Source: Lepeophtheirus salmonis (lineage: Eukaryota > Arthropoda > Copepoda > Siphonostomatoida > Caligidae). Taken from it: a stretch of DNA of 64,000 nucleotides. The notes under the pieces are model-generated. The model did no database searches and was not told where the DNA came from. It saw nothing but the letters and a program-made list of their open reading frames with translations. Each line of letters opens with the position of its first letter. Position 1 is the stretch's first letter. Both the position numbers and the translations under genes were made by a program. The stretch covers positions 12,383,940 to 12,447,939 of the forward strand of contig NC_052131.2 of assembly GCF_016086655.4 (NCBI RefSeq), given 5' to 3'. This document shows, piece by piece, positions 48,280 to 59,599 of this stretch.

Positions 48280-49790
48280 GTAGTGTAGAACAAAAATCAT
48301 AACTTGACGAGAATAATATTTGCAACTTTTTGGAAGATATAGTTAAAAAAAATAATATATTTATTTTATAATTTGTGAAGACATTTTTATATGATTTTAA
48401 TATAAATACGAGTAAAATATGTTACTAATAAATATAATGCAGTTAAAAATGGGCGTATCAAACTTAAGTAGTATCTATATCCATAAAGTTATGATTTCAT
48501 TACCTTCACTTTTGGATGTAATATTATTTATACATAACATATGGTTGAATCATATTAGGGAAGTTTGATTTTGAAGAGTTGGCACTTGAAATTATATTTT
48601 GAAACTATTATAAGTTCCAATAGACGTCTAATTTTTCTTATCTACAAAGTAGACACTTGTTTTTATGTAGTTGGTAGTAGAAAATAAAGGACTTAAAGGA
48701 AAGTGTGGACACTCAGTAGAAGGAGAGTAAGTTCCTGATAGACAATAATTGAAACTATATTGCTTTGAAGTATACTTTATACAACTTTATTGATAGATAA
48801 TAACGATATTTCTTGTTTCAAATTTTAGCTATATACTTAAATAAAGGGTGACCAATATTGAAAAAAAAAAAAAAATAGAAACTGAACACAAATGAATGTT
48901 GAAGAACATAATTATATTTGATAATCACTTAAACATTTTTAATTTTTGTACAAAATTTAATTCGAATGCAACCAAAATTTAAAAAAAAGGCATTATTATA
49001 ATTTTTTTCTAAAACTAAAGTAATTGTTTGGATTTTTAAATCTCTGTTAGTATATAATATTTTTTAAATTTGGTTATTGAACTCCAAAAATAAATCGTAT
49101 TTTGAGACATGATTACGTCTTTCAAATAATGTATCATTTTGTCTACTATTTCTCCCATTTTGCACTCGTAAATATCAATGAAAATACTAAAAATACCTTT
49201 ATAAATATAAGCCATCTAAATAAATAAACATTTATCTTAAAAATAATCTTAACAACATAAGTTTAAGGTATCCAGAAGATATGATATGTTAATCTTGTAG
49301 TAATATCATTATTTTTTTTATTTCTAAAATAATTTTCTAAGAAATAGGGGAATTTTGGGAATTAAATTGGTTAATGATAATATTGATAGTGTTATATAAA
49401 ATAATAGCCACAATACTAAAATTTTGTAGCTACTGTTGTACACCTCAGTTCTCACATTGAAAAAAGGAAGAATACGAGAAATCAAACGGAAAAACAAGGA
49501 ATGACTTTTAAAAAAGTTCATTATATTCAATAAACCTCAATTTAAAATTACTATATACACAAATAAATCCTAAACAGGACAATTCTCAAGATAAATAAAA
49601 AATTACTTAAAATCAAATTAAATGTTTCAGGAGCATGCTGAAAAGTAATGACGATAAAATTGAGTTTCAAGGAAAATAGAAACATTGTGTCTATCGGATA
49701 ATTATTCGTTGAAAATATGATCTGCCAAAGTAAAAAAACCCGAGAATGAACGTCGTAACACTTACATTTTGAAGATTGTTTGAGGGGCAA
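48280..49790. other. AT-rich DNA, no gene seen
   Basis: Nothing supportable. Confidence 0.45.
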
Positions 49791-49794
49791 GTAC

Positions 49795-50100
49795 TTTAGA
49801 GGTTACGATGTTTCCTTCAATTTAGTTATGAGCAGCTAAAAGAGGGAACAAATGAACACACATACCACTCCTTTTTTTTTAGTAAATACATAGATAAGAA
49901 TTACTTTGATGTCAATTCTACTACCAGTTCAGCCCGGACTTATACTTAAATTCTCTCAAATAAATCTTCAATGTTATTCTTCTCCCATTTGAAGTTTCTA
50001 CTTCGATGTTCCCTTCTCAAAAAATAAAAAATAATTATTACTGTTTAGAAAATAAAAATAAAACAAAGCTCAGATTGCAACTACAAAAATATTGGACTTG
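49795..50100 (+). repeat. SINE-like repeat body and 3' block
   Basis: TTAGTTATGAGCAGCTAAAA (49821-49840), GTCAATTCTACTACCAGTTC (49911-49930), GAAGTTTCTACTTCGATGTT (49991-50010), CCCTTCTCAAAAAATAAAAA (50011-50030), GCAACTACAAAAATATTGG (about 50078). Without the head. Confidence 0.55.
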
Positions 50101-50556
50101 TAGTTTTTATAACTCTATATATTATTGAATTATAGTCAACAAGTAGCTTGGAGGAGGAGGGCGTTGGCTCACGCTTACTGAGGTACAAAAAACTAAGAAC
50201 TAAAAAATCAAAAAATACAAATATAATACTAATTTGTGATATCACTTTAATTATGTTAAAATCATAAAATTTATTATTTATTTTACCTTGATTATTTAAA
50301 AAAAAATCATTAAGTAATGGAACAACGTGTTGAGGAGTAAACAGTTGAATAGACAAAATGTGAATGTTTTTTATTATTTTTTAAAGAATGCATTAAACAA
50401 GTTTTGCTCTAAATTTGTTCCTTATTATTGATCCAAAAGCCAAATGATTTATACAATTAAAATAACTTTTCCGAAATGAAAGAGCAAAATCTTTTATTAA
50501 AGAAATAATTAATAATTAATTTTAGTGTGTTAATAAAAAAGATGATAATCTATAAA

Positions 50557-51086
50557 CTATACTGAAGTTCTGAACCAGTGTTTTGCAGACAACTATCTAG
50601 TCTGCGTGGAGGCACTGTGTAACCAAAACAAATTAAAGAAGGGTGAAACACGATCCAGTACGGGTCTTGTATTGGGTACAACCATGGATAAAAAAACTTT
50701 TTGTTGTTGCAATCTGAAAAAGTTTTTTTTATCTCTAGATTAGGACCCTTTCTCTGTGAATTTTGCTGCAGAAGAGATTTTTTGGTGAATGTTTTGTAAA
50801 ATGGACTGATGGAAGAATCAAATGACAGCATTGTCATAAATTCAAAGGCAAGAAACAAACTGGAAACAATTTTCATTGCTACTCTGGGTGACCCATCCCA
50901 CCACGACTTGATCTCATTTTTTCCCAAAAGCAAATGCAAGTGTCTAAGTTAGTCTAAAACACAGTTTATTATTCTTTGTATAAATATTTTACGTTTTACT
51001 GATTTATTTAGGAAGGTACAGCTCGGAAATGTTATAACAGTCACAAGTTTGCCTTCAGTAGTAAAAAAAGATTGAGAACCCCTGTA
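50557..51086. mobile_element. Possible non-autonomous hAT-type element
   Basis: The right end, 51072-51086, reads GATTGAGAACCCCTG, so its reverse complement is CAGGGGTTCTCAATC, close to the hAT terminal repeat CAGGGGTTCTCAACC. The left end near 50561 reads TGAAGTTCTGAACCAG, a poorer match. The interior is richer in GC than the flanks and has a minus-strand open frame of 129 codons without recognisable domains. No 8-bp target duplication found by eye. Confidence 0.35.
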
Positions 51087-51089
51087 CTA

Positions 51090-51570
51090 TAAAACATTTA
51101 AAAACAATTTCATTTTATTATTTGTGCAAAAATGCAATATTTTATCACATAATTGCTTTGTAAGGATATATCTTAATCTATCCGTCAATTTTACGTAATA
51201 AATTTATTTTATAAACTACAATATAAAGATTTAAAATTCTTGAAAAAGAAATAATAAATTTCATTTTAGTTGTAATTAATATTTACAGACTTATACATAT
51301 ATATTCTTGTACATTTACATTTATAATATAATTAAAAGACAACATTTAATTTTATCAAATTAAACCTGAAAAAATAATTGTTTATAAATTATTTAATTTA
51401 ATATTAAAAAAGGAAAACTCTTAAGATTATCTAAATGTTATCCTTAAAATGGTATCTTTAATGAAATTTCGTGTAATATAATTCTACGTTATAACTCTTT
51501 TTGATAACATTTATTCACTAATACAAGAAGCGTTATAGAGATAGAGTTGGTTAAAATATGGTCTGACGGT
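51090..51570. other. AT-rich DNA, no gene seen
   Basis: Nothing supportable. Confidence 0.5.
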
Positions 51571-51579
51571 TCGTAAAAA

Positions 51580-51672
51580 AAATAAAAAGATTGTTATCGC
51601 GACAATTTGTAGAATGCTAATGAGGAAAACAGCTTAGCTGTCAAAAATGCAGTAGATTAATAAAAACAGATT
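51580..51672 (+). repeat. SINE-like repeat core fragment
   Basis: GCGACAATTTGTAGAATGCT (51599-51618), GAGGAAAACAGCTTAGCTGT (51622-51641), CAGTAGATTAATAAAA follow the body core. Diverged on both sides. Confidence 0.5.
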
Positions 51673-51734
51673 TGAGAGGAAAGTAATTCACAGAAACCCC
51701 ACTCTTTATCCCCAGGATCATACTTCTTGTGGGG

Positions 51735-52200
51735 TTTTTAGAATTTTTTGAAAAACAATTTAAAAATTAATTTATTTTGGAAAAACATTCAAAGATTAAT
51801 TTTTTTTTGAAAAAATGTCAAGGTTAATATATTTTTTTACAAAATCTATAATCTTTCTCAAAAATATTAAATTTTTTGAAAAATTAATATTAAATTTAAA
51901 TGTAAAAAAATAGCAATTAAAAATTCAAAGCTACTATTAAACAAACAAATATTTTTTCCAAAAATTAAACTTCAAATATTAAATTTGAAATGAAAAAACA
52001 TTAAAAATTCAAAGCTATTAACAAACAAATTTATTTTTGAAAATTTCAAAAAGGATTTGTAATATTAAATTTTTGGATCCTGTTTTAAGAATAAATATTC
52101 GGATAGGGGCTATTCTCAAAAGTTTAATTTAAAGAATAAAAATTTCACAAATCCACAAGCTTCATTCCAAAAAAATTATTAAATTTATTTTTAAATATGA
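51735..52200. repeat. Degenerate AT-rich minisatellite
   Basis: Units of roughly 31-33 bp built on GAAAAACATTTAAAGATTAA-like text at 51747-51840. They are followed by a pair sharing AAAAATTCAAAGCTA (51918-51932 and 51999-52013) and AAACAAACAAAT-type text, about 81 bp apart. Very AT-rich; no coding signal. Confidence 0.45.
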
Positions 52201-52740
52201 AGGAAAAATAATTTTTTTGGGGTAGTCTTTGCACTGATTTTAGGGAGTGGACTATTTTTTTTTTTAGGTTTAAACAATATATCACACTTCATTCCAGCCT
52301 TACTCACTATTTAAAACTTATGATGACGTTATTTTAATGTTAAATAAATAAAATGCTCATATTGATTCAATGATCATAACTCATCAGTTTCTGTATTCGA
52401 CTTTTTACAATTATAAAATATACCAAGTGTTAGTGGGATTATATTATCATTTACCTATGTAACTGGTTTTAAAGCTACAACGTCATTAAATATTCAAATG
52501 GATGACTTTTTTACTTTTAAATGAATGTTTACAGACAATAATGAAATTACAGGTCGCGAGTACTGGTATACCAAGATGTAATAATAATAAATTACTATTT
52601 ATAAAACAAATGTAATTTTTGTCCATCAGTTTTGATTTACAAGTACTTTTATCTCAATGGATGAAAATTTTCATAATTCAAGGTTTCTAAAAATTTTAAA
52701 AATCGCCAAGGGAAAAACGTGTCAAAAGTGACAAAGAAAA

Positions 52741-52824
52741 TTTACTACGTCATGAAGGGCGATAACTCTTTTGGTTTGTGTTGCACAACACTGGATTTTT
52801 TTCGATGGTTCTCTTAAGATAATT
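52741..52824 (+). repeat. Direct repeat A, copy 1
   Basis: TTTACTACGTCATGAAG at the start and TTCGATGGTTCTCTTAAGAT at the end are shared with copy 2 (53147-53228); the middle differs. The mariner remnant lies between the copies. Confidence 0.8.
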
Positions 52825-52839
52825 GTCTCATCATTGTAT

Positions 52840-53036
52840 AGTTAAAAATGACCGTTGAAGCTGGGATTGAACTAAATGCCCAGCATGTATGAATAGGAGA
52901 CAATAAGACATCTTCAAGACAACACTATGCCGCACACATCTTTGATGACGCTCCAGAAGCTCTGGAATATACCTTTTTATAAAGCATTGGAATAAAGACA
53001 AACATAAGAAATTACTTTTTCTCCAACCTATCATAA
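52840..53036 (+). pseudogene. mariner internal-deletion derivative
   Basis: At about 52910-52970 one frame reads QDNTMPHTSLMTLQKLW, the second catalytic-Asp block of a mariner transposase. The reading then jumps directly to the untranslated 3' end (TTATAAAGCATTGGAATAAA, 52976-52995) and the terminus AGAAATTACTTTTTCTCCAA (53008-53027), which matches the ends of the copies at 6.4 and 59.6 kb. The coding region on both sides of the block is missing, so only about 200 bp remain. Non-functional. Confidence 0.75.
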
Positions 53037-53146
53037 ATAATCCTAGTCATATTAGATATAGTTACACTTTAAGAATAAATTTCAAAACAAAACCTATATT
53101 TTAGTGTGTACCTAAAGAAGAATTTAAGATTCAAAATGTATGTTAT

Positions 53147-53228
53147 TTACTACGTCATGAAGTGGTAATTTAATCGTCGAGTATAACAAAAATAAGGATT
53201 TTTTTTCGATGGTTCTCTTAAGATAATT
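53147..53228 (+). repeat. Direct repeat A, copy 2
   Basis: See 52741-52824. Confidence 0.8.
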
Positions 53229-53333
53229 ACCCCATATCATAAAAACTTTGGGAAAAGAAAAATGAGGTCATAATTGAAATAAGAATATCTGACCCCATAG
53301 TCATAAAAACCTATGCAAATATCTGATCGTAAC

Positions 53334-53417
53334 ACTTTTTATAGACATGGCTACGAAAATGCAGACTATAATCTAATTTCCATCATTCTATACAAAATTT
53401 CCATGTTCTCAAAATTT
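53334..53417 (+). repeat. Direct repeat B, copy 1 (84 bp, exact)
   Basis: Identical base for base to 53572-53655, offset 238 bp. To the left, ATAGTCATAAAAA and ATGCAAATATCT are also shared but with changes and small indels, so the exact core sits inside a more diverged duplicated unit. Confidence 0.9.
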
Positions 53418-53571
53418 AGATCGATATAGAGCACTTCAAGCTGAGACAAATCTTCAAGTATCATCCTTATTTTAGAAAATATAAAATAGATGAGGTCAAA
53501 CATGAAAAATTAAGAATAGTGGGATCGAATAGTCATAAAAAATAAAATGCAAATATCTTTAATTATTTAAA

Positions 53572-53655
53572 ACTTTTTATAGACATGGCTACGAAAATGC
53601 AGACTATAATCTAATTTCCATCATTCTATACAAAATTTCCATGTTCTCAAAATTT
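53572..53655 (+). repeat. Direct repeat B, copy 2 (84 bp, exact)
   Basis: See 53334-53417. Confidence 0.9.
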
Positions 53656-53719
53656 TACAATGTCACAAAAAAGCTAATATCAAACTTTGAAGACAGGGAA
53701 AGTTTAGGAATTTACTCAA

Positions 53720-55190
53720 AATCCAAAAAATGTAGGCTTATCAATTGAACTATGAAGAAAATAACCAAAAAGTATTAAATACCTAAGTCACTTGAATGTT
53801 AGAGTTCTATTATTTGATAAAATAAACTAAAAACCTCCATCCCAAAAAATATATACCTAATCTTATGTATGAAAAACTAATAGAAATAAACTATTTCCGT
53901 ATAAAAAGCACCTCAATAAAATTCCTACAAGACCAAGTCAGCACATTTAATCTGCTATAGTTTATGGATAAATCAGTAGTATTACTTTATATAATATGCA
54001 TTCGGTAAGATAAATAAATCTGTCTTCAGTCCTATTTTTTCAACGATTTAACTGTAAAATTTATTTAATATTATTAAAGAAATGATCCAATGTTTTTAAA
54101 GACAGGCAAACTATGTTCGACATTTAGAGCATTTTTACAATTGGCTTTTATTATTGTGTTTATTGGACACAAAATGTTAAAAAGATAATCAATTTATAAA
54201 ATCAAACTGCATCCAAAATGATTATTTGGGACTTCGTCTCGGATTTGGTTCGATATTTTCCTTTTTGGTCGCTTAGATATTATAAAAAGCTAAAGACAGA
54301 ATAGATAGATTCTGGAAAAGTAAAGAATGAATTCAAGACTACATTTTTTCTTACGAACATTGAATAACATATACAAAGTTTGATGAATCCAACAATAATT
54401 TGTGAACGAACCCATTTACTATTACCATGCAATAGTTGGTACCTTGACAATTTTTCTTCATAACCTATAATAAATAAGTAAGACTGGTATCAATCCTTGT
54501 TGAAGACTGTCAAAGTGTAGTGATCTACTCTAATCTAAGAGCTTTCGTGATCATAACAATCTTTGTGTATGTTCTTCTTCTTTCCTCAGTCCCTCTTTCT
54601 TATTTTAATTTCATTATCCAAAGCTCATAATAATACATACTCCCTATTTCTTTTTCACGAAACCTAGTCCCTTAAAATAATACACACCCTATAAAAAAAT
54701 ATCAGGTTTTTTTTCAAAAATACCACGTAAGTATCGGAGGATGATGAGAGAAAAAAGCAAAAAATTATTGATAAAGTATAAATTTATTTTCAAATTAGAC
54801 GATAGATCTAAATTATGCTGTATATGAATAAATATTGAATTAATAATACAAAACAAATGTACTAATATTAAAATGTTTATTTTTCCAATGGTCCGCAAGT
54901 CCATAGTTTATGATAAGTATAATAACTCCACTTCAATTTTCATCCATAATATATCTAATTATTGTTAGCAGCTTTCCTTCAACTCAAGTATTGGAGACAT
55001 AATACCATCCATCAAAAATCTAGAAATAAAAGAAAAACAATTAAATTACAATTTCAATAACTACAATTCAAAGTTTCTAATTACCAAATTCCAATACTTT
55101 ATTTTTCAATCGACAAGTGGCTAATGGAGCTCCATATAGTTGACTAAAAAGATAATAAATTAACGAAAAAACTAAATCAAACACATAAAG
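53720..55190. other. AT-rich DNA, no gene seen
   Basis: No gene. An A-run of about 21 closes the region (55194-55214). Confidence 0.45.
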
Positions 55191-55214
55191 TCTAAAAAAA
55201 AAAAAAAAAAAAAA

Positions 55215-56260
55215 GATATATAATTGGACATAAAGAGGTTCAGGTTCATTTTAAAATATAAATACTTTCTCACTTCAACAGGGATGGCATTCCAATTATA
55301 GACAACCCTATTAAATAAGCTGTACTGGAGATGGTTGCTATTAGCATGTGGCTGAATGAGAGCATTCTTGGAAGATGGCCTAGTACTGTTTGGGTCATTA
55401 GTATATTTCGTTTATTTTTCTATAACCCATAATCAAATCCTACCTATTGTTGCTTTATTGCAATATTAATAACCCGATGACTCAGTGCTTTGAACATTTT
55501 TAAATGAAGTAGTTTCTTTTTTACATATCAGGTTCCTCAACTTTGATGCATATGTTTGTATAGAATCATCCATTAGTTGTAAATTTATATTGCTGAAATT
55601 CTCATGATGAGACCAATAGCTCTATCGGTTTATCTCCCATTATTAAAAGTATGTTTAACAAATTTAAAGCTCCAAGAGGTTAGCTCTCCCAGATCCTTAA
55701 AATATTTTCTGATAACTGCAAAGAGAGTTGGACCTTAGAAAATACCCTGAGGAACGAAGAATGGGACCTTGATATAATCCAATCTGCTTACATTAATCAG
55801 TTCTTGTTGCTCACGGTTTCTTAATCAATACAATATCCACTATAAGAGCTATTTATATAAATAGCAACTGTGCAACACTTTTATTGAATGCTTTACTATA
55901 ATGAAAATAAAGGAAATAATTATCCAGTGTAAGTCTTTCCTTATGGCCATCCCATCCAAGTATGCTAAAAAGTTAAGTCACAAATTGATTCCCAGTTTGG
56001 AATCCATATTGTCTTGGAGATATCAGATTGTTTTTATTAAAGAATTGCTTGATCCCAGAGTTAACTGACTTCTCCATTAATCGAGAAACTTGGCTAGTAA
56101 TTGATAATTACCCTAAGATTTTCTATTTGATGAAAAGGAATAACATTGGTGCATTTCTTATCAATAGGTACAACTCCTTCTTACATTTGATTTGTTGAAG
56201 ATCATGGTGAGGAGAAAAGATAAAAAAATTACAGAGCTGATGAGGAAGATAACACATATT
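55215..56260 (-). pseudogene. LINE reverse transcriptase, CR1/Jockey-like, decayed
   Basis: On the minus strand, in order: SQVSRLMEKSVNSGIKQFFN then LISPRQYGFQTGNQ (about 56080-55980), the region usually ..LLERLI...L..F...N.LL...QFGFRPG.S; then FHYSKAFNK (about 55907-55881), where the usual LDFSKAFDK has lost the catalytic Asp (His) and the later Asp (Asn); then FVPQGIF and GPTLF (about 55767-55735; usual GVPQGSILGPLLF). A deletion removes the YxDD block. KDLGELTSWSFKF begins the thumb, and the C-terminal motif LFNRVVYNWNAIPVEV (about 55316-55269) ends the protein. About eight stops and frame changes. No poly(A) tail on the minus side. Confidence 0.85.
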
Positions 56261-56269
56261 ATTAACTGT

Positions 56270-56810
56270 AACTAACGAATAAATCTAAGTTAAATGTTCT
56301 ATTGCTTTTTTGAAGATCTGATACAGTGATGAAGACTGTTGTATATGAGTAGTCTATAAGCTGCTAAAGTTAAATTATTGATCGTTTCATTCCCGGTTAC
56401 AACTCTTCTGAACATTCTATTTAACAAAAATAATATTTCTTTAAATTTAAGGCATAATTAAAATAAGGAAATGTTTATAATAATTTTTTTATTATAATCT
56501 ACTTCTTAGACAATCCTCCTTCTCAAAATGAATTGGTTTTGTGATCCAATTTGACTTTAAGTTGTAACTCAAATTTAAATTGAAAAAAGAGACCAAATTT
56601 TAGGTTAAACATAACAAAATGAGCTCACAGCCTTAAAAAGAGCTAACATAAAATTTAATTTCGAAGTAAACTTTTTAAAAATTATTTTTAAGTTTTTGAA
56701 ATATCATATTTTTTCAAGTAGAACCGCAGAACATGGTTTGTTAAAATTTAATTATATCACAGTTTTTGGTAAAAATGAGAAAAAGGCTTCATATTTCATG
56801 AATAAATATT
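56270..56810. other. AT-rich DNA, no gene seen
   Basis: Nothing supportable. Confidence 0.5.
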
Positions 56811-56816
56811 AACCTA

Positions 56817-56976
56817 TAATATATCAACATAAAAAGAAGACGAATATATTATTTGGGATAATCTCCAAAAGAAAATATATGCAAAAATGTATACGATAAA
56901 ATTACCAGCGGTGAAAATGTTTCCAGTAAAATTACCTAGAACCATTTTTGACACCCCTGATATCATTCCAACATAC
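56817..56976 (-). pseudogene. Possible exon or fragment of an SLC22-like transporter
   Basis: The minus-strand frame reads YVGMISGVSKMVLGNFTGNI then FTAGNFIVYIFAYIFFWRLS and Q. This resembles the central part of organic-cation-type transporters (MFS, SLC22), where VG...R...G......F..G......Y....WR.LQ recurs around the sixth and seventh membrane segments. The frame is open from 57083 and closes at 56814, but the upstream part (57083-56977) does not fit. An AG (TTTAAG) just before TATGTT at 56976 could be an acceptor, and ATAG-GTTAAT near 56814 a weak donor. No other exons found nearby, so it may be a lone exon, a pseudogene fragment or chance hydrophobic sequence. Confidence 0.3.
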
Positions 56977-57089
56977 TTAAATTTAATGATGTCATAAAAT
57001 ACAATTGTAGAATTAATTACATAGAAAAAGCATGTCCAATTTTCTAAAAGTATTTCCATTACTGAATTAGTTTTATACATCATTGTGAT

Positions 57090-59060
57090 TAATTTAAAGT
57101 TGTTTTACAGCCTCATTAGATGGAATAATGAGCTCTAAAAATAATTTTCATATTTGAATTACTCGTAAACAACAATAAATGTATCATTTAAATATGCCAT
57201 TGTATTTATGCATTAATGGATATTATACAAATTAAGATCATTTTATCACTTTTGGTTTGTATCTTTTGAAAAAATTGGTTAATTATATTAGGAACTTAAC
57301 AGTTGAAAAAATAAAACTCTTGAATAAGTATTATTTGGTTGTTTATCGAGTTTTGTAATTTTTGTCGAGTCATATATTTACTCAATGTCTTAAAAGTTTT
57401 AATACTCTGTAAATAAGAAAACTCCTCCGTTCATATAGGTCAAACCTATAAACTAAGTCACAAACCATGATCACAAGATCAAATTTTTCCTAATTTTGTT
57501 GACTACTGGAATTTCAAAAGGGAACAAAATGCATACGTCATAAGGAAACATTATAAAGTAACACCATCTTTAGTATCTCAAGAGAAACGTATTGTGTTTT
57601 ATTATTTTCTCGTAGCCAAGAAAATTTTCTGAAGCTAACAAGTCCGTTTTGTCATATTGTTATATAGCTTTTGTAGATATTTGCGAAATTATATAAAGAT
57701 TATTGTAGTATTGAATAATTCTATTCGAACTTGTGTATTATCTATATTCTGAAATATATGTATCTGGGTAGAAACTGAAAGAAATACTTGCCTTTCTATA
57801 TGTAATTTGAAAATCTTCTTCCACAATTAACTTAGGGCTCGTTAAAAAAAGAGAGAGAGGGAGATAGAACAGTTTCTTGTTCTTTATGTGCCACAATCTC
57901 CCCAACACTCAACTGCTGAAATCATCTGTACAATGATGTATTGAGTATTTACATTTGCATCTGTAGATTATCAGTATTTTGGAAAGGTTCACTTACACAT
58001 GAATAAATTTCTTAACGTTAATATTTACTTTACACCAATTTTTAATAATTTGCTACACTTTATTTTACTTTCAATTAAGGTAAACGTTAGACTTTTTAAT
58101 TTACATTGAGTAAGTTTCTACAAACTTGAATTCAGCACGTTTGTAAAAAAATTTAATATTAAGTTTAGATTAGCTAATGCTTTTTGAGAGTATTGAAGAG
58201 TGCAAATATTTCTAAAAAATATTTTCACTTTTTATAAAATAAAATGGAGTGCCCTTTATTTTCAAATTATCTTTATTAAATGAGGAAAAGAAATTGCCTT
58301 TTTTTTAATATTTATTTTTCCTAATATTTATATTATGACTTTCAAGATTTTATGTCAATTTTTTGAGCCACATATCACCTATTTATATTCAAATTCTTTC
58401 ATAGGATACATTTTTCCTTTGAAAAAAATACAAAGCAATAAAGTATCTAAGGAAGTATGGGTCATATTGGCTCAAAAAAATATCAATATTAAAATTGATA
58501 ATACAACTAAATTACATTAAACTATGTTATTAAATTGAAGGCAAAAGTTGGATATTGTTTTAAATTTGCAAAAAAATGCCAATAACTAAGGTCTCAATAT
58601 CACTTTTGCAAGCTGAATAACATGCAAAAAAAAGCTGTTATATGTATAACTATTTCGTGTTTTTAGAGTACATTATCCTTTAAAATCTAATATAATCGAC
58701 TACATACGTTCAAAGTAAGATAGCATTTCTCAGAATTGGTTAAATTAAACAAATTACTAATTTGATGAGTATTTATACAGGGCGAAAATAAGTTGAAATT
58801 CAGAGTCTTTACAGTCAATATATGGCTTGGAAAAAAAGGATTCTTTATTTTGTATTTCTTGTCCTTTTTTTTAAAAGAACTAAATGTATCTTGTCAATTA
58901 TATTTCACATCAGATTATACAATAAAGGGTTGTAGAGGTGTGACTGTATACTACAAATGCTTACATATATGACAGTATTGCGCTCATCCAGTTTATTCAT
59001 GTATTATCTTGCGTCGAATATGGAGGTATCAAAGTAAGAAATTTACCATATTTTAAAAAC
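57090..59060. other. AT-rich DNA, no gene seen
   Basis: No exon or RNA that I can support. A short GA run (57847-57861) stands out. Confidence 0.45.
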
Positions 59061-59064
59061 CAAA

Positions 59065-59590
59065 TTTTCATGATGTGTGTTTGGTGAGATGGGTAGGAAA
59101 TGATCTACTGTGAGATTCTCCCCTATGGCCAAACACTAAATTCTACCCTCAACAGTTTGAAACTAGCAATCAAAAAGAAGTGGCCAGTATTGGTGAATAG
59201 GAGAGGAATCGTTTTTAATCAAGACAATATTAGGCCGCTCACATCTTTGATGACGCGTCATAACCTCTGGGAGCTCGGATGTGAAGTTCTTATGCATCTA
59301 CCCAACTACCCGGACCTGGAACCAAGTGACTACTAACTGTTCCTCTCTATGACCAATGCGCTTGAGGGTACATATTTGTCCTCAATATAGGGATGTCGAA
59401 ATTAGTTGTCCGAGTTTTTGCCGATAGGGACAAGGACTTCTACGAGAAGTGCATTATGAAGTTGAATTCTTCTTGGCAACAACTTATCAAACAGATCAGG
59501 GTATACTTAGATTAAAGTGGATGATTGTAACACTTCTTATAAAGCATTGAATTAAAACGAAAAATACGAAACTACTTCTTTCCCAACTAA
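59065..59590 (+). pseudogene. mariner transposase, 5'-truncated C-terminal half
   Basis: Clear mariner (IS630/Tc1/mariner superfamily) catalytic half. Order: a W.D-like motif with two stops (about 59069-59095), EMIYCEILPYGQT, FNQDNIRPLTSLM (about 59213-59251; second Asp, usual FHQDNARPHT), LGCEVLMHLPNYPDLEPSDY (about 59274-59333; third Asp present), a stop where the frame would go on LFLSM, then in another frame RDKDFYEKCIMKLNSSWQQL and IKQIRVYLD to a stop at 59513-59515. The 3' untranslated part and terminus (GAAACTACTTCTTTCCCAAC, to about 59587) match those at 6.4 and 53.0 kb. The DNA-binding half and the first Asp are missing. Confidence 0.9.
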
Positions 59591-59599
59591 ATATTTTAA

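Noticed and set aside
50550..50939. 129-codon minus-strand frame
   Set aside because: No domain, signal or splice context; kept only as the interior of a candidate hAT element.
52855..52895. GGGATTGAACTAAATGCCCAGC, like a tRNA T-arm
   Set aside because: No D-arm, anticodon arm or acceptor stem can be paired around it, and it lies at the border of a mariner derivative.
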